Assembly (NCBI RefSeq): GCF_050948215.1
Contig: NC_135158.1
Coordinates: 3,085,822 to 3,149,821 of the forward strand
Length of the DNA stretch: 64,000 nucleotides
Direction of reading: 5' to 3'
Source of the DNA: Halictus rubicundus
Lineage: Eukaryota > Arthropoda > Insecta > Hymenoptera > Halictidae
The position numbers and the translations under genes are program-made. Below are positions 1-14,598 of the stretch, piece after piece; positions within the stretch are counted from its first letter, which is position 1, and every line of letters starts with the position of its first letter. The notes under the pieces are model-generated. The model saw only the letters and a program-made list of their open reading frames with translations, was not told the DNA's origin and searched no databases.

Positions 1-2156
1 GAAAATGAAAATTAGTCCAGGCTAGAAATTGATTAATATTTTAACTAATGTTGTCAATTGTTATTATCTTATGTTCAGACTACACTGAAAGATTTTTTAC
101 TTGAAGAACAGCATTTAAAACCGCCCACGATTCTAATAAAGCACGTGATCCATACATGAGCAAGTAGAATAGGCGGACCATCGGTCAGGCACTTAGAATA
201 GAAACGATAATTCTACTACATTTGACATTAAAATAAGCATTAGGAATGTCTCCAAAGATTTTGAAAAATCATCTTGTTTCACAGAAACTGCAACATGTCA
301 TGTTTAAGTGAGAGACATGAAATTGCTTCGGAAAATTAAGTTTCCTTTTAGAAAAGAGTTGCGGGAAACAATTTTAAGGAATTAAAAAGCGCGCGCCGGA
401 CGCAATAAAACGAGCAACGCGAGTGTAACGAAGAATGAGGAGAAGGTATCAAGAAAAATGAAAGACCGTGGCACACCGCGTGCGATCGCATGAATCTCAA
501 TTGTTCGGCAATGCCACTTTATCTTCCGGCTGGCGGTGAACGGTATTCACCGTTGAAACGCTATCAAATTTCCGACGGGACCGCGGTCTGGCTTGCGGTA
601 ATACACACGGAATATTTCACATTAACGTATGACTTTCCGATATTTTATAACCTATCAGAAATTCATCAGCGCAGGAGACCGACATTCCGGGTCGCACGCC
701 ACTGGAAAAGGGTCTGAGGGAAATTGAAATTTCCGTTCCGCGGTTGAAGTCGCGGAGCCATCAAATTAATTAAAAACCCCCTGTCGAAATAATTAAATAT
801 CGACCATGCCAATTATAGGTACGTGCCGGACCGGACACGTGTCCACGTTTCCACTATCGATAATCGGTAAAGGGAACGCCGCGGTATCGCGCCATGTAAA
901 CAAATTGCTCGCAGTTTTATCAGCTGTTCTGGGTATTGAAATAAAATAATTCTATAAATTCATCAGACAGGCTAACAATTTATAGAAACGTTTTAAATGA
1001 TGTCTTCTTACGATCAAAACAACAGCAAGTAGAATAGGTCAACCGCAAATCAAACGAATCTAAGAAATGCATTTTTATCGGCAAAATACTCACTTCTCGT
1101 TAAAGCTACGCCACTGATAACATTGTTATGCTAACATACAATAAACGAAGATAATTTTCAACCGTTAAAAAAAATTACTTTTGCATCTACTGATTTTCTG
1201 AAATTTTGTGACACTTTTGACCCGTGATTAACACCGTAATGAACTAGACGGTTCGAGCGATAGTTAGCAATATTCAATGGCCTGCGAATGTTGTCGGACG
1301 CGTTACAGAACATCGTCGAATGCACCTGCAGCTCCGGTTAGGTGCTTTTCGATGCAGTCTCTCGACGTAAATCTCGTAGAGACTCGGCACTCTGTAATCG
1401 GCACTCTCTATTCTCCCCGCAACGTTTCGCTGCGCTTAGGATTCCGTCTCGCCGAAGAACTTCGACCCTAAAGCTCCCTTGCAAGCTCCACGAGCATCCA
1501 GCAGGCTCGTCTTCCTCGCAATCGTGCACGTACGCGACTCTTCATCGCGTAATTAGTCTCAGATCACATCAGTAACCGGAACGTCTTTGCTTCGAGACGC
1601 GTGTCAAACTCCATCGGCGCGCAAACCGTCTGTAGGGAAACATAATTTGTGCTTCGACTTTGATCTCGATCTTATTGAGGAACAATTAATACTTCCTAGA
1701 ACGTCCACGTTTCAGAGAAAAAACGATATTGCACGTTTGGTGTGCGAGAAAAATGTTTCAAATTCAGCTGTCAGTGTCCTAGTTTGCTTCTGAAGTATGT
1801 TAGTTAATCTATAGTGGTTTGTTTTCAACTGAATTGTTCCTAAATAATTTTTTAGAGGAATCCTTGCATAAAACCGTACAAAATGTAGGTCACATAACCG
1901 TTCAAAATATAGGATATCTATATAACCTGCAGTTAGAAAACTTTTTCCAATATGTTCAAGCATTCGTTATTACAGACAAATTTTTGCTGCATACAATCAT
2001 TAAATACACACTGTACGCAATTTGCAATGTAACCTTTTTTGTTCAATTGTCTTGATGGTTCCAAAAAAAATTGTATTTTGCGTTCGCTTATGTGCAAAGT
2101 GCATTAAATTTGATCGGATTTGCATCGCAAGCAGTGTAAAATGAAATTTTGCGCAG
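1..2156. other. non-coding, probable intron or 5' flank of tetraspanin
   Basis: No exon can be supported here. The open frames are short and show no membrane helices of tetraspanin type, so the missing TM1-TM3 exons are probably off the left edge and this is likely intron. Two copies of the AAGTAGAATAGG variant of a dispersed motif lie at about 162 and 1026 (see findings). Confidence 0.5.
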
Positions 2157-2368
2157 GAGCGAAGCATCGAAATAATTATTCCACAAATGACGGCCGCCAT
2201 TCTGTCAACAGGCATGAAGAGGTACTTCACAGATGTGACGTGGAAACGGAGGATAGACAGTCTGCAGGTGCACATGCGATGCTGCGGAATAGATTCATCC
2301 GACGATTGGCACAAGACGTACTGGCTGCGGAGGGAGCTTCTTGTGCTAGATTCCCCGGATATCTTGAG
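2157..2368 (+). CDS. tetraspanin exon: first half of large loop
   Basis: The frame contains TGMKRY followed after a gap by RRIDSLQVHMRCCG and a DDW segment, which lines up with the GMKYYRD ... KKTIDMLQIEFKCCG stretch of vertebrate peripherin-2. The donor GAG|GTAATT at 2369 is good and leaves two bases of a split codon. The acceptor after the CAG at 2154-2156 is the best candidate but has a weak pyrimidine tract, so the 5' edge is uncertain. The cysteine that forms intermolecular disulfides in vertebrate peripherin-2 (Cys150) has no counterpart; the segment around it is about five residues shorter. Confidence 0.7.
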
Positions 2369-5300
2369 GTAATTATCAGTTAATTATTCGGGGACAATCG
2401 GAGCTTGGTATCGGTGCCGGCATCGACATTGACATCATAAAATCTATATATCCCAGCCGTTCTTGTCGGCCATTATCGTTCCGCCTGATTTCCACATCTG
2501 TGCGCAGTCGACGGCCGTCTTATCGCATGCAATTATCGACGTGGCTCGTCGATGACCAAACAATTAGCAATTTATCACCGAAAAAGTTAATCTGAACTGA
2601 TATACACTCGAATTCAATTGCTGCACATTCACTGAATAATTTTCACGGAAGAATTATAGTCGATACAGAAGAAAAATCACTAAAGTAAGATTTCAGTTGA
2701 TAATTTCAATCATTTTAATAATTTAACTATACTCATTTAACTAATTTAACTAACTGACAAAGTGTCCACACACTCCTGAACAAATTTTGGAACAAATATC
2801 TCGAGTAGTTTGGTCGAGGCGAAATTCCAAAGGCAATTTTTCGTCCAAATTATTAAATGAAAATTGCATCGTGTCGGCCATCTTGCAGCCTACGATAATA
2901 ATTACAATATCTCGCGGCCCCGCCTCGGCGCGAATTTCCGAGGAACTTTAATGGGAGCGCAGAAAGTATGCCGGGCTTTTAATTACAACTACACACTCGC
3001 CGGATACGAAATTTTCACGCGTGAGGGGGTGCGGCTACTAGGACGAAAGGGGCGAGAAAGGGGGTTGGAATCATGCTTGCAAGCATGGTTTTCCGAAAGC
3101 GTTAAAATACCAGGATCGGTTCTCCTTAGAATTTCATCGAGAAGCTCCCCGAAAGGAATCCAACCCTTGGAACACAGGGGGTTGAAACGAGACTGCAACG
3201 TCTCCGTTTCTCTTTCCCCTCAGAATCCATCCCCCGTCCAACATTCCACGCCTCCCCCGCGGTGGAAAAGGATTTAAAACGCTTGCAGGCAGAGTGCTCC
3301 CGAATTATTTCCACGTGGTCTGGTCTCGGGCCCTCCACTTCCGGTCCCAGGACCCCTCGGATCGTTCGCGAGGGGGGCTGCCCGTGCTTTTACGCGATCC
3401 ATCCCTTTGGGTACGCCCACCTGGAAGTGTTCTCCATTTGCCTTGTACCTGGGAAACGATAACGGGGACAGTGATATGTTACCCGATGTATTCCTAGACT
3501 CTTTCGCCCCTTTTGCCCACTTTTTCAACCCCCTCTTCCTGCTAAGTAGCCTGTAGGGGTTGATAAATTTTTAGGAGTCCGGCCAGAGTTTATTGGAATC
3601 AGCCTTCCAGAAGGGGGTGAACGATTCATTAGGCTGAAGGAAGCTCTAAAATGTTAATTGTTCAGAGCTTCTCTTATAAAATTAGGATTTTTAAGATCTA
3701 CCTCTTCTGTTTTCTTTTTTATGGTGATCACCATAATGGAGAGGGTTGGAACATTTTTATGGTGGTCGTGAAATCTTAAAATATGTTTTTTAGACACTTT
3801 CTTAAAGTTGGGTACTGTGGGAGGCGTTGATGGAATTTTAATGATAAAATTGAAGGCTTCAGTCTTTTGTAGTAAATTCCCTTTATAGATGCGGCTGTAA
3901 CAGTGTTCTAGCGATCATGAAGTTTTAGAGATCCATTATATGATCGTTTTTAATAATAGGTACAACAAATGGAATTGATAGAGTCGGCATTTGTCTAATG
4001 AATCCTACAACTTTCATTTTATTATTATGAGATTTTTATAGAGAAATGTAAAAAACTTTTGTAACGATCCCATGATTCTGTGGGATTCCAGCTGAATAAT
4101 CTTCTGCCGCAGTCTCTGCTGCTCTGCTGGAAAAGTAAGGTGCACAAGGTCCCAGAACAATGGCGACCGCTATAATTGAGAGTGTACAGAACTCGTGATT
4201 ACCTTAGGAGCAAGCAACGAACTGTAGGGAAAATATTAGGTCGTTGCTTTGTACACCTCAAAAGCTGGGCAGAAATTTGATTAAACTTCCGAAAGTTCGA
4301 TAACGTTGGCAAGTGAACACCGTCGAAAACGTTAATTTCGAACTTTCTGCTTATTACCGAGTGGGTGGGGAGCGGGTGTGCGCTTTATTGGCAATTTTTA
4401 TGGAACATCATGCTAGCAATCAACGTGCTAATGGACGCTGATGCTTCGCGGCCAAATTTTAAACGAAGCATGCCAATGCAGATGATGGTGTTACAAGATG
4501 GATAGGCTAAGAAAAATTTAAAAAAAAACAAACAAAAAATGTGCAGTAAACTAATTGTTAATTATTGCAATCATGCGAAATGTACCAGTCCATTTTGAAC
4601 AACGTGGAAGCACAACAACGCGAAACAAACAATGACTGCATCGATCGATTGACTCAACCGTGTCCGAGCACCCCCGTACATTTTTCTTGACACTCTGAGT
4701 CCCGAAGCATCGTTTACTGCAAACCTGTTTAGTTTTCGATCGTACCGTGTTGCTCGCTGTAGTTACCCAGTAATTGGCTAATAGTTAGGTTTCTGGATAC
4801 TGATGTACGCGCACATTATGTCCCTCACTTAACCGTATACTCCACCCCCAGAGCCCCGCGGTAATACGTTCAATAATAAAGGGTTAATAGCGCGTTCTGA
4901 ACAGAAGCCTTTGTGTCGCGGCTGGTAATCGCAGGTAGAGCAGTGGGTTATCGATTTCTCGTTATGTTAATTGCAGAATTATACCTCGGCGTGGATCGAT
5001 CCCCGGTCGCCTCCTCCTCGACACCACAGCCGGAGTGTCAATCGCCACCATCGAGCCTGCAAAGTCAACAGATATTATACTATACCGGGTGGCCACCAAA
5101 TAACATCTTCAGACCAAGATTGAACTCTGTTCTCGTTCAAAAACAGAAACCGAAGTTTCTTCTTTCTATAAACGAGAAGACAGAAATAGGATTAAATTGA
5201 GAGGTGGGAAAACACAAGCGAATAATCTTTCCGAGATTTTTGGTATGCTAAAGAATGATAAATGAAGATCGAAGTTAAGTTGAAGCGATCTTTGAGAACG

Positions 5301-7597
5301 TGACCAGCATGCTTGTACGGATGATCCACGTGGCAGAAGATCGAGAAAATTCGTTTCCTCGTTAAATGAAGTTACGACGGTGCCGGTATAGCTTTATGAA
5401 CGGTAAAAGGATAGATCGAAGGTGGGGGCGTTTAATCACTCGAAAGCAGCCAGCGTATCGGACCCGAGAACAGTCCTACGCCCCTTCTCAGACGAGAAGT
5501 TTCGCCAAAAGCCACCGTTGAGAAACCGGCCGGCAGCCGGTGGGACACGCGACACGGCTCGCAGCTCATTCCAGACTTCGCGGACATGTTCGCGGACAAG
5601 TTCGAATTAGCAAGTTCAACAACTTGCGGAATGCCGATCGGTGGCTCGTCTCTCGGCTGCGTCTCGAACCACGGAACTGTCCCCGGTGCACTTCGCACCC
5701 ACGGAAACTTCCGGTTACTCGAGTGATCTTCCATTTTTGCACGTGACGTGCACCAAAAAGCAGAGGTCATACATACGTGAATATCCACGGTTTAATATTT
5801 GCCGGTAACGTCGCCATTAGCATTAGGTTCACGGTGCACAAAAACTATTTTACATTGCTTTACAAAAATAAGAGGAACCTGTAGGTCCAAATTTTGAATC
5901 AGTTTTTCTTTATATTACATACCCAGCGAAATAAATTTGTTGAATATCCATAATCGTACATTAAAAATATTAGATCGCGTCGTAACGTTTTGACACGTCC
6001 CGTAAACCTAGTGTTAAGTAGTAACGTTGCGCATTGGTCAGACACCGGAGAGTTAAACGGAAAGGCCGTTCCACTTGCGTACGAGTTAATATTAATTATA
6101 ATATCAGATGAAGAATAACGTCTTATAAATACGTTGTCACATAAAAATATATTTTTCTAACGTAAAATCGTGAATCTGTGCAAGAGGCTCCGAGCAGTCA
6201 CTGCATGTGGATCGTTTTCGACTGATTGTGAGTTGTTCGACAGGAGGACAGTGTTCGACCAATAAAGAATTCAGATATCGTAGGTTCGGATAATAGAGAC
6301 ACTACAGCCGGTTCAAACGCCACACGTACCATCGTGCTTGTAACAGTATAAAAATCTACAGCCCGGTGATGAAGCGTGTGGCCGCGGTGCAGCAAACGGC
6401 GAGCGTAGTTTCCAGGATGTTTCCATTGTTGCGATTCTTTAGAACAAGTCCAGAGGTTTGTTTGGCACGTTGGAGAGGGGGTTCGAAAGGGAGGTGGGGA
6501 GTTGAAACGTGATCCCGGGATGTGACACGTAGGAATCCTGTTTCAGGTACGCGGAGTTGGACGGTCGCGTGACGCCGCCGGTGGTGCCGTGGAGCTGCTG
6601 TCGATCGGACGTAAAGGGTCCATGCTATCACGATCCTCTTCAGCTGCCAAATCCTGAACAGAATTCCACTTACGAAAGCCTGAACGCCCAGGGCTGTCTG
6701 ATCGTCATGAAGACCGTGCTAAACGGAACCCTCTATTCCGCGGTGCCGTTGATCGTGTTTCTGTTTGTGTTGCAGGTAAATCAATAATAACGCCGGGAGA
6801 ACGCTCGGCAAACAATCGGCGGAATCAATCATTCGTCTCTCTCTCTCTCTCTCACTCTCTCCCTATTTCTCTCTCTCTCTCTCTCTCTCCTGGAATCCGT
6901 GGCTCGCACGAAAACCAGGGGAGTGAGAGACTCGGGCATCTCTCTCGACGACAAGAAACATGGATTGATGGGGTGGGTCTGTCGAAAACCGAGAGTCACA
7001 GACCGGTTGTTGGGTTTTGAACAGGAAAACGGTTGATTCGATATTTTGTTGTCAGCGAATCGGTGAGTTATCATACGTTTCGATGATTGCTAGACTGCGA
7101 ATCTTTCTGCGAAACAGAAATGGTCTGCAGCTATCCTATTACTGGTCCTGATAAAAATAAAATTGAAACTCGTCTCCATGAATTATTGCAACGCGTCGGG
7201 ATCATAGAATGTTTAGAGGAACGATAAACAAAGCGTGTCATGCTCAGAAGAAACTATAAACTGTGACGAACGAAAATTTGTGTGCTGCTCAGTTAAAACT
7301 ACCTAGCAGAATATCGTTTCGGCGAAGCTGTCGTATCGGTTGATATTTTTATCCCGAGTTTATCGTTGATATGCTCATTCTTTACAATGGCTCGTAAATG
7401 TTTATACACACCGGTTTATTCTCGGAAACCGAAATTAACTGGAAATTTATTTCTACGATTAAAAGCTGACGATATTGCATGCCGAATAAAATTCGTTTAC
7501 GATCCCTCTTCGTTTTATCGCGCCCTATACGGTCGCGTACATTATAGATAAAATTGACAACGGTGTTACGGATCATCGTGTTGTGTTCAAGATATGA

Positions 7598-7655
<58 letters not shown>

Positions 7656-10600
7656 AAATCGCAAAAATAACGAAGTGGGTTCTCGTTTTCCTCGAGTTTT
7701 CGGTTTTCTGTCGAGAATCCGTCTGTACGCTCGGAATTCGAATTAAACGGATTAATGAATCGTTTGATAAAGGAAAAACTCGCCGGCGGGATAGGTTTAA
7801 TTAACCGCGACTATTTGCCGGCTTAATGATATCAAGGCACCACCGAGTGCCGCGGCCACCGAAGAATGGTGGAAACGGAATTAAATTGGAGAGGCGAAAC
7901 GAGCCTCGGGCACGCGAGCTTCCCTGCCCTCGGATAGTTACTTTCTTGTCTTACCTATTTTCGAATCTATCTTGGTTACGGCGTTACAAGAGCTTCATTA
8001 GACAAAGAAAATATTTTCTGATTGTCCCGCGGAATGCGCCTGATCGATCCGCAACGTTGTATCGTTCATTTTCCTCTTCCCTCTTGTTCTCTATCTGGAA
8101 AAACAACCACTTGGTTCAATGAAAGTTTTTGAAATTTCCTTTCAAATTGATATGTTTTAGTCTAATTCTTGTCGTACACAATTTATAAACGATTTTATAT
8201 TGTAATAAAATTTATCTATCAAAATGGCCATTTACTGCCAATATAAATCCTTTATCTTTTTAATTCATTTCTAGCACGATCAAATTAGTGAAATTCAAAA
8301 ATTCCTACACGCTAATAAAATTTAATAGAGTTCACCCATTTTGTTTTTATCACGGGGGTCCCCTATTCAGTGGAAGAGATTTGTATGAAGAATTTTTTTT
8401 CTCTTCCTTTGTTCGTTCTATGAAGATTTTTAATATCTAAATTCGTAGTCAATTTATCGCTCTTCTTATTCTTTTTACTTGAAAATTTATTGTTCGTCCA
8501 TACGATAATTATTTCCCCGCATTTCCGATCCTCCTGAAAGATAATCCTATTACAAATTGCTCGAAATCGTTCATTTTTAATTACGCTTCTCATTCGTTGA
8601 ACAGGTTAAAATTGCACTGAAACAACTTCAAATGTGATTGCAACCGCAGAATTTTCTACAAAATTTTGTACTCATATTCGACACAACCAAATTTGATGTA
8701 GTATCTCTTGAGACTGTCTCGGAACATCTCGGCTACTAATTAATTAACTAATTTAATTACCTTCACGAACCTTTTCCCACTTTATTATGTTCCATTTCGC
8801 TCGAATGGTTTTCAAGAAGACAAAGATGGAGTGAGCATATAATGAAGCCATTGTTATTCATCTTTTAATATACCATATACGTGTCCCATGGACGTGTAAA
8901 ATTCATTTAAAAACGACCCACGCGGTCTCCTGTTTGATATTTATCATTCGAATCAAAATTACGTGCGATTCATGTCCAAAAATTCCACGGATAATTAAAC
9001 ATGAGTCGACTCTAAACGCATCGCCGGTTTTGGAGGAAACTTGAAATTGCTGGAACCACACAAAATCTTCGATCGAAAGAGGTAAAATCAAGCTGGACAT
9101 TATAAAACGTTCGGAAACCTAAATGGACGCGTACAAATATTTATATTGTTATTCTGAGAGCTTCTCTCGGCGGGTTCTCGAATAAATAATGGTAACGGGC
9201 TGTGCACGATCGAACCGTGGTACCGATAGGCGGGAATTATCAGATTCATTCGGCATTATTGATTGCCCCGACACGATGATACCGTGCGTCATCGGAACTG
9301 CGAAACGCGTAATATTTTAAGGCGAAACCGCTCGCTTTTCGCGCCGAATTCCACCACCGCCGCGCCGCCCCGAGTACGATTCAATAATTCACGTTTAACT
9401 TCCCTGAACGGGGCCGATTGGTAAATTATGTGTCGGCAGATAAACTGCCCGGAGTAAATTACTACGCTACCGAAACTTCACGACAACCGTTCGTCAAAGC
9501 CACACTGTGCTTTCTGTCTCCGGCAAAAAGAAATCGCAAATCTTGCACGACTCTCTTTTTCAAAACCTGAAATATATTCGGCTATCTTCGACCTCATTGC
9601 AACGCATAGCTGAGGTATTTTCAATCGTAACCTCAAGAAAGACACTTTGCTTTCTTCCTTCCGTAAGAATACTTTCCTGTTAAAAAAATCCTCTTCATAA
9701 TCGTTCAACTATATCTGATACAAGGGGGTAAGATATTCTTGCATGATACGTGGAAATGCTGCAAACATTCAGTTTTCGTAGAAGAAGAATCAAATCAAAA
9801 TTCAACCAAAAATTCCCGAGGAAACAAACTCGGCAACAGCGAAAATCACAAAACGAATTCTATTAAAGTCAACATGTCTTGCTCCCTGTTCGACGTGCAA
9901 TCCAAAGACAGCAGCTGCGCAAGGTAACCTTGAAGGAACCACACACTGGTACCGTCACACTATACACCGTCGGAATCACCGCCTCTCAAGGTCGTCCCCA
10001 CCATTTCACTGGCACCTGAGCCGTCCAAGATCGATCCTCGGTGGTGGGGGTTCGCGAGGGTCGAATAATTGGCAGACTCGTTAACGATCGGCAAACCCGA
10101 CAAAGCACGTTCGACAAACGCGATCGTAACAACTGCTGCGGGCCGGTTCCAGGCGGTCGTTGTAACGCGAGTTTGTCATTTGAAGCCCGGCTGCTTCGAA
10201 TAATGACCGTGTGCCCCGGGATCGATCCGATTTCCGGTGGCTAAACAATCATCGCCGTACAAATCTCGGCGAGCCGAGCGAAAACAGAAACGCAGATCCG
10301 CGACGGGGAAGTGTCCGCGTAAAACCGGAATATGGAGAGGAGAATATAGAGCGGAAAGCCTCTCGAAACGAGAAGTTCCTTCGGCGTTGCCGAGAGAGAG
10401 AGAGAGAGAGAGAGAAAGATAGAGAGGAGGAGGAGAGGCCCCGAGAGTCGCGTCGTAAAAACGAAAAACAGTGTTTTACGAGTGGGTACGCGAGGCGGTA
10501 GAAAAAATTGCAACGTAGGGAATCGAGCGCGTGGGCGATGAGGGGATGAGGGTGCGAGGAGGGGAAAGGGGTGGAAATCTTTCCCCCCTCTCTCCCGAGG

Positions 10601-13600
10601 CGGGGCGTTATTCGCGCGATTCTGTGTACGTGGCGTCACGTATGAGATAACGGCCGGAACGTTTCCAGGTCGGCGTGACCGTGTTGTCGAGGCTCGACTT
10701 TACTGCCGCGAGAAATGCAGTTGCACTCGGTGACCGGTACAGGGCCGCCCCAGGATGGCTCTACGGCCGACTCGATTTCGGCAACGCCTCTGGACCTAAT
10801 CTCTGCCAGATCGATCGGGTTAGTGCACCGGATACTCCAGATCTTAGGCCAGTTTGCTCTGGCTGCTTCGTCGACGCGATCTCTTTTTGCTTAATCCTCG
10901 GACTCCCACGAGTTCTAGGCCTATGCCGGAGTCGTTTCTGACCCACGCCGATATATCACTGCAGTTTTCTTTCGATATAAGGCGATGGCTCGGGACCGGC
11001 TTTCGTCGTATTACGGATGAAGATGAAGAAGAGGGGATAGCGATTTTCTTATTTCGAAATAAAAAGCGTCGTCTTACATCGGAATAAAATTGTACATATC
11101 CAGCTTATCCCCACCGCGACGGGTCACCGATGACTCCGGCATAGTATACGAAGAGTTAAGTAGGTAAATCATTTTTAGTATCATGAATATGTACCTTAGA
11201 GTTCTTTATTGAAAATATTTTATGCTGCTTGAGAATCTTTGATAGCTAACATTCTTCAGGAATTATTAAGATACAGTGCCCGTCTACCAAGTCTTTCATA
11301 AATTATAAATAACAATCTCTACCACAGCAGATTCTTAATGAATTATTAAAAAATAATAGTCTCGCAGAATAAATTCTCGGTAAATAAGGACTTGTTACCT
11401 CATGGATCTTCGTTAAAGATTCTTAAGAAGTAAAATGCTTAAGAGGTAAGAATCATTAATTTCGTGAGGATCCAATCAAGGGATCCATTCAAACATGATA
11501 TAATGAAGCTTATTTATAATTTATTCATTCATTAACCGAATTTCATTAGAAATGCTAATATCCACCTAAGATAAACTTCTACAAGTATAAGAATTTTTAA
11601 TTTTCTTTCTTCTCTAGAATTCAGCTGAAAACCTTTTGTTTAAGCATAACAAAAGTCACACGCAGAGATCAGAAACAAAGAATTTTTAAAAAATGTATCT
11701 CTTGAAGTACAACAATCTTTAATTAGCTATATGTATTATACACAATATTTACACATGAAAAATTCATAATATCTCTAGCATTTAAGGCATAGGATTATTC
11801 TTAATCTCTAAAATATTTCATTAAAACAATTTTAGTTCGGTAGATGCTGTATCTAAATTACATTTAGTGCATTGTAAATGTCATGAATGCAGTATGAAAC
11901 CTTTTTGCAGTGAATCAAATTCGTTCGCACATAAAAATGCGAAAACACGAGAGCCAGCCGGGGTAACAGGTTGGGCCCGACCCGAGGTGTAAAAATGTGC
12001 TAATTATGCAATAGACATAAACATTCCTCCGGCGATTGCGTAGCGTCAGTTCGCCGTCTGCAGACAGAGGGTTGGATTCTCTCCTGCCTTCCGCTCCTGA
12101 CTCGCTAATTTTCAAACTGTACATGTGTAGCTCGGAACTCTTGCCTGGCGAAAAGAGTTGAAGGGAAGCTGCCAGCAAGTTCCTAACTTCGCGAGAAATA
12201 TTTGCAGAATGAAGTTCCGCGCGGAATAACACTTCGCTCGAGCACCGGCGGTGGGTTTATTTGTTGAACGCTCTAATTTCTTCCAGTTAGAATAAAACCG
12301 GCAAGAAAAGCAGAGAGGCAAAAGAAGAGAGGACGGGGGGAGAGGAGAGGAGAGAGAGAGGGAAAGAGAAGTGGAGAGTCACGATTCGTGCAGCTTTTAT
12401 TAGGGGACGCGATGAAGAAAAGTTTAAAAACTTTCGCTGCAACGACCTGCGCGTTTACTGAATTTATTTTTATAATCTCAAATCTCGTTTCTTATTAAGC
12501 TGCCCCGAGCGTGTCCGCCACAGTGAAATAAGAACACGTATCTTTATATTTTCCCCACAGGCGAGGTACAGGGGCGGACAAATCACGTAATGTATCCTTT
12601 AATAGATAAATGTTTGTTTCGTTAGTAAGTGGCAGTGCATTCAATTTTTATTATATTCCATAATGTGGTTGACGCACTTCTATAGGTTGTTAAGTTAAAC
12701 AATCACTAAAATGTATTATCTTTCTTATCTAGATTACTCCAAAAAATGATTTACCAACTTTCAGAATTTTCAAAAATACATCAAATTTGTCTTCCTCATT
12801 TTAGTCATTTAAAGGCGAAAATTTCTGAGGTGAACGAAGAATAATTTCAGTTCCGACGTCTACGAAATCGTACGAAACGATATAACGATAGAATTCAATG
12901 CTCTCCACGATCGATAAAGAATTAATTTAATAAAAAAGGAAGAACTTACGGCGATAGTTAAACGCGAACTTCTCCGCCGTATTAAAACTTTTTCCCGTAT
13001 TTATAACTTGGCAACCGATTCCCCCGTCGAAAGATACTTCCCTTTGATACGGCTTTCCGTTTCGTGAACTTTCGCAGAAGAATAGCGGACAAGGCGACTC
13101 GATGATCGACCTCAGGCCGCTTGTTTATTCCACCGACACGGAATAAAATCGCAGGGAGCGATCACGGACATAACCGGGAACAATCATACTTTCGGATCGG
13201 ATCGTTCGTATGGAATTTCTGAAGCTGTTAATAATATATCGTCGTCAAGAACAAATCTACGCGTCTTGAGTCGGAGTAATTTTGTTTGTGTTGAGATCTG
13301 TGGAGTTAATCAATTTTTCAAGTGATTCGATCATAAATGTGTTCATGTTCTCCAGTTTAAAGAAAAGAAAAATTCCTCTTTTTTCCGTTGTAACTCTGGA
13401 TCGAAATGGAACCAAATTTGTTCTTTACAATGTTCTAAATGATGTATTTTAATGTTCTGGATTCTTGACAGTGTAAATAAATGAGACTGTGATTTGTGAA
13501 GGAACTTCAGACCATTTTTTGCAATGAAAGTCTTTTTCTGAACTGTGTAGAATTAATTATACCCCGAACGCGATCCACCAACAGATATTATCATCCACCA

Positions 13601-14530
13601 TCAGTAAAATATATTAATATGATAATTTATTGTTTTGGTAAAAGTCAATCAATTTTTATTTCATTATATAAATTATATTGGCTTTAGGAAATCTTCTGCT
13701 AAGTAGACAAATGAAGTGCAGCCAAGCTTCCAGTGCATTCAATGTTAAAAAGAAAATGTTCCCTGTCCTCCCGCAATTAAATTTTCCTCCACCCCAGAAG
13801 CCCACAATCATCCCTCTCAATTCTCCGCAGAACCACCGCTCGCAATCGCCAAAGCAAATAATCAATCCCCATAGCCCAGGATCCACTAGCTCCAAGGACC
13901 ACTCTCTCAAAATAAAAATGGCGCAGCGGCGGTCCGCAGCATCTCGAGCCTGCAAATCCGTTGAAAAACCATCGAGTCCGATCCTCGAACTAATAGCCGG
14001 AGCCGCCGAAAAATCGTTACAATCGATCGTGTCGGTGTGGATCGATCGTAAAAATCGGCTACAGAGGCTGCCGTCGTTTTCGAAGGCTTTTATCGAAATG
14101 AAAAGCCATCGAGAGGGGTCGTGAACGAAGCGGGGGGTTGGTACGCGTTTAACGAGGTAACCCTCGGTCGAGTTTCCGCGGGGATTAATCGATCATCGGC
14201 CACGATACACTCGAAACGGCCTGCCCGTGGAACAAACAAGCCCTCGGAGAAGAGAGAGATCCGGGAGAGATCGAGAAGAGAAACGACGGAGGGTGGAAAG
14301 AGGGGGCGAGGGGGTTGGAAACGATAAGATAAGACTCGGTCGAATTTCTTTTCCCTCCCGGTAGTCCGTCGCCGAGATCCGACGATAGCTTTCACTATGA
14401 TTACTGGAGCCGGTTAATCGAGTCGCGCCACTAAATCGCTCGTTTTACCCCGGTATCGAATCGGCCGATCGATTGGCAACTGGACCGTGGAACGGACACC
14501 GGGCTGCGGGGAAATCCCCGACGAGGAGGA

Positions 14531-14598
<68 letters not shown>

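Noticed and set aside
2864..3277. 137-codon + strand frame near the tetraspanin exon
   Set aside because: No match to the tetraspanin loop; the loop continues at 6547 with matching phase.
10211..10501. Arg/Glu-rich 96-codon frame
   Set aside because: Created by the GA microsatellite.
10675..10941. 88-codon frame after a CCAG, considered as a tetraspanin exon
   Set aside because: No membrane helix and no match to the TM4 end; the exon at 15479 fits phase and sequence better.
13678..14124. 148-codon + strand open frame
   Set aside because: Lies in the tetraspanin intron, does not fit the required splice phase with TM4, and shows no domain. The Pro/Ser-rich text looks random.
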